From: Microvirga makkahensis
GTDB lineage: Bacteria > Pseudomonadota > Alphaproteobacteria > Rhizobiales > Beijerinckiaceae
DNA: 64,000 nt
Direction: 5' to 3'
NCBI RefSeq assembly: GCF_009830105.1
Contig: NZ_WURB01000015.1
Location: 42,868-106,867, forward strand
The first letter of the stretch is position 1. Every line of letters starts with the position of its first letter. The translations under genes and the position numbers were made by a program. Below, piece after piece: positions 52,414 to 60,748 of this stretch. The notes below the pieces were generated by a model, which had not been told where the DNA came from, made no database searches, and was given only the letters and a program-made list of their open reading frames with translations.

Positions 52414-53472
52414 TTATTGATGCGTGTCTTCAAAGGCGGCGTAATCGCTCGTAAAGGAACGCCCAGCCGCTACCAATTCGATGTTGCCCGCGATGCCGGG
52501 CGCTTCGCTCCAAGGCTTGGCGAGGGACACCGTTAGGGCATTAATTTCGTTCATGTAGCGGGTCGCTTCGTGGTCGAGTTGCCGCTCCATGGCGGCGATG
52601 TCGGGGTAGTATCCGAAGGATGGCCACCAGATGGCGCGGCCGGCGAGATAGCCGTTCGCGCCAGCCCTATAGGCGAAGGTCAAAACGCGCCGGAAGACTT
52701 CCATGCTTGCGCCGGCGCTCAGCATCACCCAGGGCTTATCGATGATCTGGGAGATCTGGTTGAACTGAGCCTGCGCCTCACGGGTTTCCGGGCTGTCCAC
52801 ATCCGGATCGGGAAGTGCCGAGGCGACTACCGGGCTCTCAAGCTTGTAGATGTCGACGCCGAATTCCGGGCTCGCAAAATCCCTTAGGCTCTGCAAGACG
52901 AGTTCGGGATATTTCTCCTTGTCCTCGGTATAGTCCGTGGTGTGCCCCTGGGATCCCTTGAACGGATAGACGAGAAGTTCGAGCAGGAAGGGAATGTCGT
53001 ACTTGCGGCAGGCTTCGCCAACCTCGCGCACGAGCCTCTTCTGATGCGCAACGACATCCTGCGTGGCATCGGGCCGGTACCAGAGCAGAAGCTTCACACC
53101 GTCGGCGCCCATGCGCTTGATCTTGCCGACGCTCCAGTTCTTCATGAGGCTGGTCTTGCGGCCCTCCGATGTCTCGGCGAAGTTGAAATCCTCCAGCGTG
53201 ATCAGAAGGCCTTTGCTAGGCTGGATCACGGCCTCCGCCTCGCTGAACCCGTAATCCGGGTCGATCAGCAGTGCCGAGCCGAGCGGCAGGAGCTTCTTGG
53301 CGAGCGTCGCCTTCGCTTTCGCGAGATCCTCGTATCCGGGCTCTCGCGGCGCCAGTTTCGGGGCGAGTGCTTTGAGCATTGGCGGACGCTGGTCGACGGC
53401 GACCATCTTGAAGCGTCCATCATTGTCGGCGAGCCTCCGCATACCGCGGAGCTTCCCTGCTGAGATCTTCAT
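52414..53472 (-). CDS. Class I ketose-bisphosphate-type aldolase, LacD/YihT-like
   Basis: Protein of 352 residues of the tagatose-bisphosphate aldolase (LacD) family. GRFKMVAVDQRPPMLKAL is the diagnostic start, with GADGVKLLLWYRPDA and the probable Schiff-base Lys in DIYKLESPVV. KPWVMLSAGASMEVFRRVL and ANGYLAGRAIWW close the barrel. Such enzymes cleave a ketose 1-phosphate derivative to dihydroxyacetone phosphate plus an aldehyde. YihT of the sulfoquinovose pathway is in the same family. It shares an operon with a YihV-like kinase that could make its substrate. The real substrate is unproven. Confidence 0.83.
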   Translation of the reverse strand: MKISAGKLRGMRRLADNDGRFKMVAVDQRPPMLKALAPKLAPREPGYEDLAKAKATLAKKLLPLGSALLIDPDYGFSEAEAVIQPSKGLLITLEDFNFAETSEGRKTSLMKNWSVGKIKRMGADGVKLLLWYRPDATQDVVAHQKRLVREVGEACRKYDIPFLLELLVYPFKGSQGHTTDYTEDKEKYPELVLQSLRDFASPEFGVDIYKLESPVVASALPDPDVDSPETREAQAQFNQISQIIDKPWVMLSAGASMEVFRRVLTFAYRAGANGYLAGRAIWWPSFGYYPDIAAMERQLDHEATRYMNEINALTVSLAKPWSEAPGIAGNIELVAAGRSFTSDYAAFEDTHQ

Positions 53473-53546
53473 AACCGTTCCTTCATGCAGACGGCAGCCG
53501 TCCGTTGCGGTTGGCGGGTGCCGCAGATAATTCGAGCGTTCCAGCG

Positions 53547-54344
53547 TCAGCCGTTGACAACCTTCATGGCCTCACTGGCGCGCTGGCATCCTTGGTTCAG
53601 GAACATCACGTCGTTGCCGAGGATGATCATGTCGACACCCTTCTCAACGAGCTTGACTGCGTTTTCGGGTGTTGGCGGAATGCAGGGCGCCATCACCTTG
53701 ATACCGCGGGCGTGGCACTTCTCGATGAGTTCGTCGAGTTTCTCGTTCACCTCCGGGTTCGACATGGAGTAGTCGATCGGGATGAGCCTAGAGAGAGAAT
53801 AGTCTGCGGGTCCGAAATTGATGACGTCGATACCCTCCACATCGAGAATGGCGTCGATGTTGTCGAAGAACTCGAAGCTTTCCGCCATTGGGATCACGAG
53901 AGTCTCCTTATTGGCGCTCTGCGTGTAGGTCGACCACTTGAAGTCTGGTCCTGCGAAGCCTGCCGCGCGCACCGAGGCGTCGCCGCCCCGTCGACCGAGG
54001 GGTGGAAACTTCGCGGCGCGTACAATGGACTTGGCCTGTTCGGCGGTGTTGACCTGTGGAATGATGACGCCTGCCGCGCCGAGTTCGAGAGACTTGCGGA
54101 TATCCCATTCGATCGTGCCGCGCGTGCGGATCAGCGGCGCGATGCCGGAGAGTTTCGCTGCGAGGATGAGCTTCTCCAAATGGGTGTCGACATTCACAGC
54201 CGTGTGCTCGGCATCGATGAAGGCGAAGTCAAGGCCCCAGTTTCCGGCAATCTCGATGGCAGCGTTCGAGCCGCTGTACATCGTCATGCCGAAGGTCGGC
54301 TTGCCGGAGCGGAGTTTCTTTGTGAGCGTTTCCTTCTCGGTCAT
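53547..54344 (-). CDS. HpcH/HpaI-family class II aldolase
   Basis: Protein of 265 residues. The metal-dependent barrel shows WGLDFAFIDAEHTAVNVDTH (catalytic His nearby), PLIRTRGTIEWDIRKSLELG, AAGVIIPQVNTAEQAKSIV and INFGPADYSLSR. The metal-binding Glu is probably in VIPMAESFEFFDN. Members cleave or form 2-keto-3-deoxy acids, usually releasing pyruvate. Start at 54344 has GAGAAAGAGA upstream. It lies between the kinase and the LacD-type aldolase genes in one operon, an unusual pairing of two aldolase classes. Confidence 0.85.
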   Translation of the reverse strand: MTEKETLTKKLRSGKPTFGMTMYSGSNAAIEIAGNWGLDFAFIDAEHTAVNVDTHLEKLILAAKLSGIAPLIRTRGTIEWDIRKSLELGAAGVIIPQVNTAEQAKSIVRAAKFPPLGRRGGDASVRAAGFAGPDFKWSTYTQSANKETLVIPMAESFEFFDNIDAILDVEGIDVINFGPADYSLSRLIPIDYSMSNPEVNEKLDELIEKCHARGIKVMAPCIPPTPENAVKLVEKGVDMIILGNDVMFLNQGCQRASEAMKVVNG

Positions 54345-54394
54345 TCTCTTTCTCGTCTTGAAGTGTTGGAGAAATGTGTTCGTGCGCCTGAACG

Positions 54395-55312
54395 TCAGGC
54401 CCTTTCGGTCATGAATCCGTCGAGTTCCTCGCGGGTCGGGATGCCGGCCCGGCCGCCCCAGCGCGTGCATTTTAAGGCCGCCGCTGCTCCTGCGAAGCGG
54501 CCCGCACCTTCGGTGGGATGCCCCTCTGCTAAGGCGAGCGCGAAGGCGCCATGGAAGACATCGCCTGCGGCGAGGGTGTCCACGGCTTCGATCGGGAAGG
54601 CGCGCACGCGGCGGACTTCGCCATGCTCCAGCCATGCGAACCCGTCCGCTCCCAGGGTGACGGAGACGATGCCTTTCGTCCGGCTCTGAGCTGCGCGCAA
54701 GCCGCCTTCGATGTCGTCCGTCCCCGCAAGGCGCCGTAGGGCCGGAGCGGAGAAGACTGCATGAGAAGCAAGACCGATGAGCCGCTCGACCGCATCGTCG
54801 TTGGTCAGGTCCGCGTCGAGGACGCTCGGAATGCCGCTTTCGAGCGCCATGCGCAGAACCTTTTCCGATGCAGCGGGCCAGCGCACGTCACACAGCACCG
54901 TGTCGATGTTCCTGGGCAGCTCACTGGGAAGCCACGACGGGTCGGTATCTAGCTCTCGGTCCGCGAAGGCGATGATGAAACGCTCGCCGTTATCGTCCAC
55001 CATGACGGCGGAGACGCCCGTGCGACGACCCGGAACGCGGCGGATCGTGGACGTGTCAACGTTGTATTGGGCCAGCTCCGCGATAACGCCGGCCCCAATC
55101 CCGTCGTCACCGACTCGGGCCCAAAGGGAAACGTCCCCTCCGAGACGGGCGATGGTAACGGCTGCATTGGCAGCGGGGCCGCCGCCCACCTGCCGGAAAT
55201 CCTGCGCGAAAACTTTGGTGGGCTCGGCAGGGAAATGATCGATGGCAAACATGTTGTCGAGAACGGCCACGCCCACGCAAAGCACACGGGCTGGATCAGT
55301 CGGTTTTCTCAT
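54395..55312 (-). CDS. PfkB-family sugar kinase, sulfofructose-kinase (YihV)-like
   Basis: Protein of 305 residues, first gene of a four-gene operon. PfkB signatures are QVGGGPAANAAVTIARLGGD and the ATP/anion-hole region VDTLAAGDVFHGAFALALAE with catalytic Asp. Several stretches recall E. coli YihV as I remember it: VGGGPAA near residue 42, DVRW in the middle and AALKCTRWGGRAGIP at the end. YihV phosphorylates 6-deoxy-6-sulfofructose, whose product is cleaved by the LacD-family enzyme YihT; a LacD-type gene is present here too. Other PfkB sugar kinases are the alternative. Confidence 0.82.
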   Translation of the reverse strand: MRKPTDPARVLCVGVAVLDNMFAIDHFPAEPTKVFAQDFRQVGGGPAANAAVTIARLGGDVSLWARVGDDGIGAGVIAELAQYNVDTSTIRRVPGRRTGVSAVMVDDNGERFIIAFADRELDTDPSWLPSELPRNIDTVLCDVRWPAASEKVLRMALESGIPSVLDADLTNDDAVERLIGLASHAVFSAPALRRLAGTDDIEGGLRAAQSRTKGIVSVTLGADGFAWLEHGEVRRVRAFPIEAVDTLAAGDVFHGAFALALAEGHPTEGAGRFAGAAAALKCTRWGGRAGIPTREELDGFMTERA

Positions 55313-55323
55313 TGCCGGACCTT

Positions 55324-55342
55324 AATTCCGTATTTCGGAATT
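55324..55342. promoter_or_regulatory. IclR operator O1 (divergent kinase/iclR promoter)
   Basis: AATTCCGTATTTCGGAATT: perfect seven-base arms. It contains the core TCCGNATTNCGG found four times in this locus. It sits 12 bp from the kinase start and 119 bp from iclR. Confidence 0.8.
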
Positions 55343-55353
55343 CATGACTAATT

Positions 55354-55374
55354 GGTCCGTATTGCGGTTGTCAA
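55354..55374 (-). promoter_or_regulatory. Kinase-operon -35 box with IclR operator O2
   Basis: On the minus strand TTGACA occupies 55374-55369. Directly downstream lies the second operator core TCCGTATTGCGG (plus 55356-55367), which fills the promoter spacer. Bound IclR protein would block RNA polymerase. Confidence 0.72.
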
Positions 55375-55460
55375 TCCCAGAATTATGTTTCCGTTCAGGA
55401 TGTGGCGCGCTATAGGAGCTCGTCATAAGATTGCGACACGCTGTGTCTGCATGAGGAACA

Positions 55461-56279
55461 ATGGCCAAGACTAACCAAAACAAGAGTTCTGCGGTTTCCG
55501 AAGTTCAGGTGAACGACCGGGGATCCCTGAAGTCGATGCACAAACTCATGGCGGTGCTGGACTGCTTCTCCCGGTACGACCGCTCTCTGACGCTTAGCGA
55601 GATTTCGGCCCGATGCGGCATGCCGAAGACCACTGTTCACCGGCTCGTCAGCAGCCTGAGGGAGGCAAAGCTCCTCGAACAGGACAAGGAGCGCGACCGT
55701 TACCGGATGGGCATCCGCCTTTTCGAGTTGGGCAGCATCGTTCTGGGCAACATTGACGTGTATCGCGAGGCGCGGCACTTCGTTGAGCGGCTGATGAGCG
55801 CCACCGGCGAGAATTCGCATCTATGCGTTTTCGACGGAACCAACATGGTCAGCATCGAGCACTTGGAGCCGGGCGGCAACAGCGTGAACTGGACTACGAC
55901 CCTGTCCATTTCGCCATCGTACTGCACCGGGGTTGGGAAGGCGGCTTTGGCTTACCAGGATCCGTTCGCGGTGGAGAGAGTCATTCGCACTGGGCTTGTG
56001 CCCTATACACCCACCACGATCACGGATCCCGACCAGCTCCGCGAGGAACTCGCGCGCACCCGCGAGCGCGGCTATTCCATCGACGAGGGAGAGCATCAGC
56101 CGGGGATTCGCTGCGTGGCAGCCCCGATCTACAATTCGGCCGGCCGTGTCTTTGCGGCGATCAGCGTGTCCGGCCCCAAGGAGCGCGTGACGCACGATAA
56201 GCTCCCCGCCCTAGCGGCGCTTGTGGTCGCGACGGCCGATCAGATTTCCCGTCAGCTTGGCTTCGATAAGAAGGCTTGA
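55461..56279 (+). CDS. IclR-family transcriptional regulator
   Basis: Protein of 272 residues. The N-terminal winged helix (~25-90) has LKSMHKLMAVLDCFSRYDRS and LSEISARCGMPKTTVHRLVS. The C-terminal effector domain (~105-265) includes SPSYCTGVGKAALAYQDPFA and ERGYSIDEGEHQPGIRCVAA. It is divergent from the kinase operon and followed after 23 bp by a DapA-family gene. Four operator-like dyads nearby mark it as local regulator of about twelve genes. Effectors of this family are usually small pathway metabolites. Confidence 0.92.
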   Translation: MAKTNQNKSSAVSEVQVNDRGSLKSMHKLMAVLDCFSRYDRSLTLSEISARCGMPKTTVHRLVSSLREAKLLEQDKERDRYRMGIRLFELGSIVLGNIDVYREARHFVERLMSATGENSHLCVFDGTNMVSIEHLEPGGNSVNWTTTLSISPSYCTGVGKAALAYQDPFAVERVIRTGLVPYTPTTITDPDQLREELARTRERGYSIDEGEHQPGIRCVAAPIYNSAGRVFAAISVSGPKERVTHDKLPALAALVVATADQISRQLGFDKKA

Positions 56280-56302
56280 GGGTTCAGTTTCCGGAGTTGT
56301 TC

Positions 56303-57184
56303 ATGTCTGCCTTGCAGCTTCCCCGTGGTGTGCTGGCGCCTGTCACGACCTCCTTCGATGCCCAGGGAAACATCGATGAAGGAGCCTACATCGCGCAGCT
56401 CGAGTGGATGGAGCGGCAGGGCGTTCACGGCGTCGTCGTGGGCGGCAGCACGGGGGAGGGCTATACCCTCTCTGAGGATGAGCTCGCCCGTCTTGTTCAA
56501 CTGACGACGGAGACCCTGAACGGGCGCTTGCCGGTCCTGGCCAGCATCATCGCCGACAGCACCCGGGCCGCGGTCGACAGGGCGAGAATCGTTGACAGGT
56601 TTTCCATCCAGGGAATTCAGGTCGCCCCACCTCACTATATCTTCCGGCCGTCCGATGATGGGATCGTGTCGTTCTACGCTGCCGTCGCGCAGGTCACGAA
56701 GCTGCCTCTGGTCATCTACAACGTCATTCCTTGGACCAACGTGACTCCAGCCTTGGCGGCGAGGATCATGGAGGCCGTGCCGCAGGTACAGGCAGTCAAG
56801 CAGAGCGACAAGGACTTCGGCACCTATGTGGATCTCGTGCGACAGGTCGGAGCCGAACGTGTGTTCGCGGCTATCGATGGGGGCCTCATGAGCTGCTACG
56901 ACGTGGGAGCCATCGGGTCCATCGCGGCCATAGCCAGCGCCGCCCCACGCGCCTGCGTGGCTTTGTGGAATGCGGTCCAAGAGGGCGACCGGGAGCAGGC
57001 TCTTCTGCTGCACAGGCAGTTGCTTGACATTTGGATGGCGGTTTCGGCCCCGAACCTGCCGGCTCAGGTCAAGACCGCTCAGAGCCTCCAGGGCGTTCCC
57101 GTCAGCTTTCCCCGCTCTCCCATGATGGCATCGAACGAGACCCAGCAGACTGCCATCGCTCGAGCGCTCTCGCCCTTCCTTTGA
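56303..57184 (+). CDS. DapA/NAL-family lyase (dihydrodipicolinate synthase-like)
   Basis: Class I lyase barrel of 293 residues. GVVVGGSTGEGYTLSEDELA carries the carboxylate-binding Ser/Thr pair, LVIYNVIPWTNVTP the catalytic Tyr and VQAVKQSDKD the Schiff-base Lys. Family members act on pyruvate-type adducts: dihydrodipicolinate, N-acetylneuraminate, 2-keto-3-deoxy sugar acids. Being under IclR control beside sugar-catabolic genes, a catabolic 2-keto-3-deoxy-acid role is more likely than lysine synthesis. The start at 56303 has a CGGAG site. Confidence 0.86.
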   Translation: MSALQLPRGVLAPVTTSFDAQGNIDEGAYIAQLEWMERQGVHGVVVGGSTGEGYTLSEDELARLVQLTTETLNGRLPVLASIIADSTRAAVDRARIVDRFSIQGIQVAPPHYIFRPSDDGIVSFYAAVAQVTKLPLVIYNVIPWTNVTPALAARIMEAVPQVQAVKQSDKDFGTYVDLVRQVGAERVFAAIDGGLMSCYDVGAIGSIAAIASAAPRACVALWNAVQEGDREQALLLHRQLLDIWMAVSAPNLPAQVKTAQSLQGVPVSFPRSPMMASNETQQTAIARALSPFL

Positions 57185-57374
57185 GCGCCCAGCCATTCCG
57201 GCAGGCCGCCACGGCGATAGCGGGCCATCCCGCTGCCAAACACGTACGGGCCTTTACACTTCCTAAGCAAGCAGCTCGGGAGGATGGCTTGTAGTTTCTG
57301 CATGCCAGAGGAGACTTTTGCCGTCTCCCGCTCGGTTCCTCTCCCCCTAGGCTTGGCCATCGTTCTAAACGGAA

Positions 57375-57425
57375 TTGACATCTGACATGTGGGGTGCATT
57401 ATCTTTGCATTCCGCATTCCGGTCC
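57375..57425 (+). promoter_or_regulatory. ABC-importer promoter with IclR operator O3
   Basis: TTGACA (57375-57380) and CATTAT sixteen bases later form a promoter. The operator core TCCGCATTCCGG (57411-57422) overlaps the expected transcription start. The rest of the 57185-57480 gap shows no gene. Confidence 0.72.
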
Positions 57426-57480
57426 AGAGTTCTCTATTCCGGGCTTTGGCGGTCAAGAAGAACATTACGGGAGGTAGATC

Positions 57481-58299
57481 GTGAACCTGTTTTTGAAGCT
57501 CCGCAGCGTCACGCTCGCTACGGCCTTTGCCGTCGCCGCCGGAACGGCTGCATCCGTGCCGGCAAAGGCCCAGACCCTAGGCGAGATTGCCCAGAAGGGT
57601 ACCGTGACGATCGGTGTACTCACCGGCATCCCGCCCTACGACACGGTGGATGCCAGCGGAAAGACCGCAGGCTTTCTGGTCGATCTGGCCAATGACGTGG
57701 CCAAGAACCTTGGCGTGAAGGCCGAGATCGTGCCCGTGAACAATGCCTCGCGCGCGGCGGCTCTCGAATCCGGCCGCGTCGACATGCTGATCGCCCACAT
57801 GACAGCGACGCCGGAGCGCGCCAGGACGTTTCTTATGACCAATCCCTACGGGGCGTATGAAATGCGCTTCGTTGCCCGCAAGGACATGCCGCTGAAGAAG
57901 CTCGATGACCTCGCCGGAAAGCGCGTTTCAGTTCCCAAGGGCAGTACGCAGGATGCGGCGGTGAGCGGCTTCGGCATCAAAGGTCTTGAGGTCGTTCGCT
58001 TTGACGACGACGCGCTTGCGATGCAGGCCCTCATCTCTGGCCAGGTCGACGCGACGGCGGCAGTGGCCGCTGTTGCCAACGACGTGATCAAGAAGAACAA
58101 TCTAACCGATCTCGAAGTGAAGTCCGACGTTCCGATCTTCACGCTCTACTGGTCCATGGCCGTGCGCAAGAACGCCAACGAACTGCACCGGTGGCTCAAC
58201 AACTACATCTACTACAGTGAAGTCAGCGGTTCTCTGGGGGACCTGCACCAGAAGTGGGTCGGCATTCCGATCCCCGGTGGCAAGCTGCCCACGTTCTGA
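57481..58299 (+). CDS. Polar amino-acid-type ABC importer, binding protein
   Basis: Periplasmic protein of 272 residues from a GTG start with GGGAGG upstream. Signal peptide ~1-30 (cleavage near AKAQTL). Family-3 binding domain: GTVTIGVLTGIPPYDTVDAS, GRVDMLIAHMTATPERARTF and LAGKRVSVPKGSTQDAAV. The usual amino-acid ligand Arg position (ATPERA) is present. The context of kinase and aldolases suggests that the substrate may be an organic or sulfonated acid rather than a plain amino acid, but that is inference. Confidence 0.88.
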   Translation: MNLFLKLRSVTLATAFAVAAGTAASVPAKAQTLGEIAQKGTVTIGVLTGIPPYDTVDASGKTAGFLVDLANDVAKNLGVKAEIVPVNNASRAAALESGRVDMLIAHMTATPERARTFLMTNPYGAYEMRFVARKDMPLKKLDDLAGKRVSVPKGSTQDAAVSGFGIKGLEVVRFDDDALAMQALISGQVDATAAVAAVANDVIKKNNLTDLEVKSDVPIFTLYWSMAVRKNANELHRWLNNYIYYSEVSGSLGDLHQKWVGIPIPGGKLPTF

Positions 58300-58305
58300 T
58301 CGGTT

Positions 58306-58333
58306 CGCGTCACGGGAGACATCCCGTGACGCG
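58306..58333 (+). terminator. Perfect hairpin between binding-protein and permease genes
   Basis: CGCGTCACGGGA and TCCCGTGACGCG form a perfect twelve-base stem with loop GACA. No T tract follows. It probably protects the binding-protein mRNA or causes partial termination, keeping permease levels lower. Confidence 0.75.
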
Positions 58334-58427
58334 TCCGCTCCCCGCAGATGCATCTCGCGGGAGCATTCTCACGGTTGCCAACCTTTCTCTGTCCGGCGTT
58401 GCAGGCGCCCAACGTGAGCCGATGTGA

Positions 58428-59147
58428 ATGGCCTACCAGATGAATTTCACGCCTGTGATGGCGCTGGCGCCCCAACTCGTGGAAGGAGCGCTCAATACTT
58501 TGATCCTTTCGGGTCAGGCCATCGTGGCAGGTCTCGCGATCGGCGTCGTAGGTGCTGTCTCGCGCACGGAAGGACCCCGCTGGCTCGACCGTGCCGTCGG
58601 CGTTTACGTCGAACTCTTTCGCAATACGCCGCTGCTGGTGCAGCTCTTCCTGATCTTCTTCGGGCTGCCTTATGTCGGCGTGCGGCTGTCAGCGAACATG
58701 GCGGCGATCATCGCCATCGCGCTGAACCTCGGTGCATACTCAACCGAGATTCTGCGGGCGGGTTTGCAGGCCATTCCGCGAACTCAGATCGAGGCCGGTC
58801 TGGCGCTCGGCCTGTCGCGCCTTCAGGTGGTGCGCTATGTTGTGATCATTCCTGCCCTCCAGATCATCTATCCCGCACTGACAGGGCAGCTCACGCTTAC
58901 CCTGTTGGGCAGCTCGATCGCCTCGGCAATCTCTGCCACCGAGCTTACGGCTGCAGGAGCCAGGATCGAGTCGACAACGTTTCGCAGTCTCGAAACCTTC
59001 CTGTGCGTCGCTGTGATCTATATCGCAATGACTTTCGCGTTCAGGTTCGTCTACTGGCGCATCGGCATGTGGCTGTTCCGGCGCAAGGCGCCGCCCAAGC
59101 CGTCGCTTATTGCCGATGCCATCGAGGTTTCGAGGGCTGGCGCATGA
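58428..59147 (+). CDS. Polar amino-acid-type ABC importer, permease 1
   Basis: HisM/GlnP-type permease of 239 residues with about five helices. ELFRNTPLLVQLFLIFFGLP is the family N-terminal motif and EAGLALGLSRLQVVRYVVII the EAA coupling loop. Its stop overlaps the start of permease 2 (ATGA). A heterodimeric channel with permease 2 is expected. Confidence 0.9.
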   Translation: MAYQMNFTPVMALAPQLVEGALNTLILSGQAIVAGLAIGVVGAVSRTEGPRWLDRAVGVYVELFRNTPLLVQLFLIFFGLPYVGVRLSANMAAIIAIALNLGAYSTEILRAGLQAIPRTQIEAGLALGLSRLQVVRYVVIIPALQIIYPALTGQLTLTLLGSSIASAISATELTAAGARIESTTFRSLETFLCVAVIYIAMTFAFRFVYWRIGMWLFRRKAPPKPSLIADAIEVSRAGA

Positions 59148-59800
59148 TCAGATCATTCGGTTGGGAGAGCGTCGAGTTCCTGATCCGTGGCGCAGGCTGG
59201 ACCTTGCTTCTGTCGCTCATGACGTTCGTCATAGGCGGATTCTTCGCGCTGATCTTCGCGCTTCTGCGGACGTTGGGACCCAGGCCCGTGCGTCTTGCGA
59301 TCGCCGGCTTCATACAGCTGGTGCAGGCGACGCCGCTGCTGATCATCGTGTTCCTGGCCTTCTATGGCCTGAGCTTCGTGGGGCTTCATTTCCCGCCCAT
59401 GGTGGCAGCGGGTGTCTCGCTGGCGGTTTATACGACGGCTTTTCTGGCCGATATCTGGCGCGGCTGCATCGAGGCGATTCCGAAACAGCAATGGGAAGCG
59501 GCCGACGCTCTTGCGCTGACACGAACGCAGCAACTGCGCTACGTCATTCTTCCGCAGGCGTTCAAGATCTCGCTCGGCCCAACAGTCGGCTTCATGGTGC
59601 AGATCGTCAAGAATACATCCGTGGTCGCACTGATCGGTTTCGTGGAACTCACCCGTGCCGGACAACTTCTCAACAACATGACGTTCCAGCCCTTCCACGT
59701 CTTCCTGACGGTTGCCGCGATTTACTTCGCCATCTGTTATCCGCTGTCCTTCCTGAGCGAACGTTTGAAGGGGAACCGTCATGCCCGCCCTGCACATTAG
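59144..59800 (+). CDS. Polar amino-acid-type ABC importer, permease 2
   Basis: HisQ/GlnP-type permease of 218 residues with about five helices. FIQLVQATPLLIIVFLAFYG corresponds to the FRNTPLL block of its partner and QQWEAADALALTRTQQLRYV is the EAA loop. It overlaps the ATPase gene by 20 bases. Confidence 0.9.
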   Translation: MIRSFGWESVEFLIRGAGWTLLLSLMTFVIGGFFALIFALLRTLGPRPVRLAIAGFIQLVQATPLLIIVFLAFYGLSFVGLHFPPMVAAGVSLAVYTTAFLADIWRGCIEAIPKQQWEAADALALTRTQQLRYVILPQAFKISLGPTVGFMVQIVKNTSVVALIGFVELTRAGQLLNNMTFQPFHVFLTVAAIYFAICYPLSFLSERLKGNRHARPAH

Positions 59801-60512
59801 CGAAATCAAGAAATATTTCGGCGCGCTTCTGGTTCTCGACGGGGTGTCGCTCGACATCGAACCGAGCGAAGTGGTGGCGGTGATCGGACGCAGCGGATCG
59901 GGCAAGAGCACCATGCTCCGCTGCATCAACGGTCTGGAGAAAATTCAGGCTGGCTTGATCGAAGTGGCTGGACACCGGATCGGCCCGCAAGGCGGCGACC
60001 TGCGCAGTCTGCGCAAGGAAGTCGGAATGGTGTTCCAAAGCTACAACCTCTTTCCGCACCTCACCGTCATGGAAAACGTGACCCTTGCGCCCAAGGTGGT
60101 CAAAGGAGTCGACCGCAAGGAGGCAGAGGCGATCGCACACGACGTGCTGCGTCGCGTCGGGCTGGCCGAGAAGAGCGGGGCCTATGCGGACGAACTCTCG
60201 GGAGGGCAACAGCAGCGCGTCGCTATTGCCCGTTCCCTGGCCATGCAGCCCAAGGTTATGCTCTTTGACGAGGTAACGTCCGCTCTCGATCCCGAACTGA
60301 CCGGCGAGGTTCTGAAGACGATGGAAGAGCTCGCGGATGCGGGCATGACCATGGTGCTGGTGACACATGAAATGGGCTTTGCCCGCCAAGTCGCTGACCG
60401 CACCGTCTTCATGCACAAGGGAAAAGTATGGGAGCAGGGACCCTCGGAGGAGCTGTTTGCCAACCCGCAAACCCCTGAATTGAGAAACTTCATTGCCCCG
60501 AGCCTAAAGTGA
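59781..60512 (+). CDS. Polar amino-acid-type ABC importer, ATP-binding protein
   Basis: GlnQ/HisP-type ATPase of 243 residues. Walker A is GRSGSGKST (~36-44), GMVFQSYNLFPHLTVMENVT the Q-loop region, [15 protein letters not shown] the signature, VMLFDEVTSALDPE Walker B and VTHEMGFAR the switch His. MLFDEVTSALDPE (V for P after DE) is normal in this subfamily. Completes the importer. Confidence 0.93.
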   Translation: MPALHISEIKKYFGALLVLDGVSLDIEPSEVVAVIGRSGSGKSTMLRCINGLEKIQAGLIEVAGHRIGPQGGDLRSLRKEVGMVFQSYNLFPHLTVMENVTLAPKVVKGVDRKEAEAIAHDVLRRVGLAEKSGAYADELSGGQQQRVAIARSLAMQPKVMLFDEVTSALDPELTGEVLKTMEELADAGMTMVLVTHEMGFARQVADRTVFMHKGKVWEQGPSEELFANPQTPELRNFIAPSLK

Positions 60513-60562
60513 TCTCATCCAAAAGTCGTGGCTGTGTTGTTCCCAGGGCTGACGCAGCGGAA

Positions 60563-60613
60563 TTGACAACGCCATTCGGTGGCTATTTACTTGTACGGTC
60601 CGAAATACGGAAC
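60563..60613 (+). promoter_or_regulatory. tct promoter with IclR operator O4
   Basis: TTGACA (60563-60568), a 17-base spacer and TTTACT (60586-60591) make a promoter. The reverse-oriented core CCGAAATACGGA (60600-60611) lies across the start site. It is identical to O1 in the core. Confidence 0.75.
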
Positions 60614-60748
60614 GGTGATCCGAATATATGGCGCCGAAGCGCCAATAAGCAAACCGGTGCTGTAACCCAGCGCACCGGGCCGACAGAAAACTAAAGAGGT
60701 CGCTTCCCACCGAATGTGGCAAGGCGAACGACGTCACTGGAGGATCCC

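Noticed and set aside
58424..59800. 458-codon plus frame spanning both ABC permeases
   Set aside because: Its first half is out of frame with permease 1 and shows no helices. Permease 2 starts at 59144 with an ATGA overlap.
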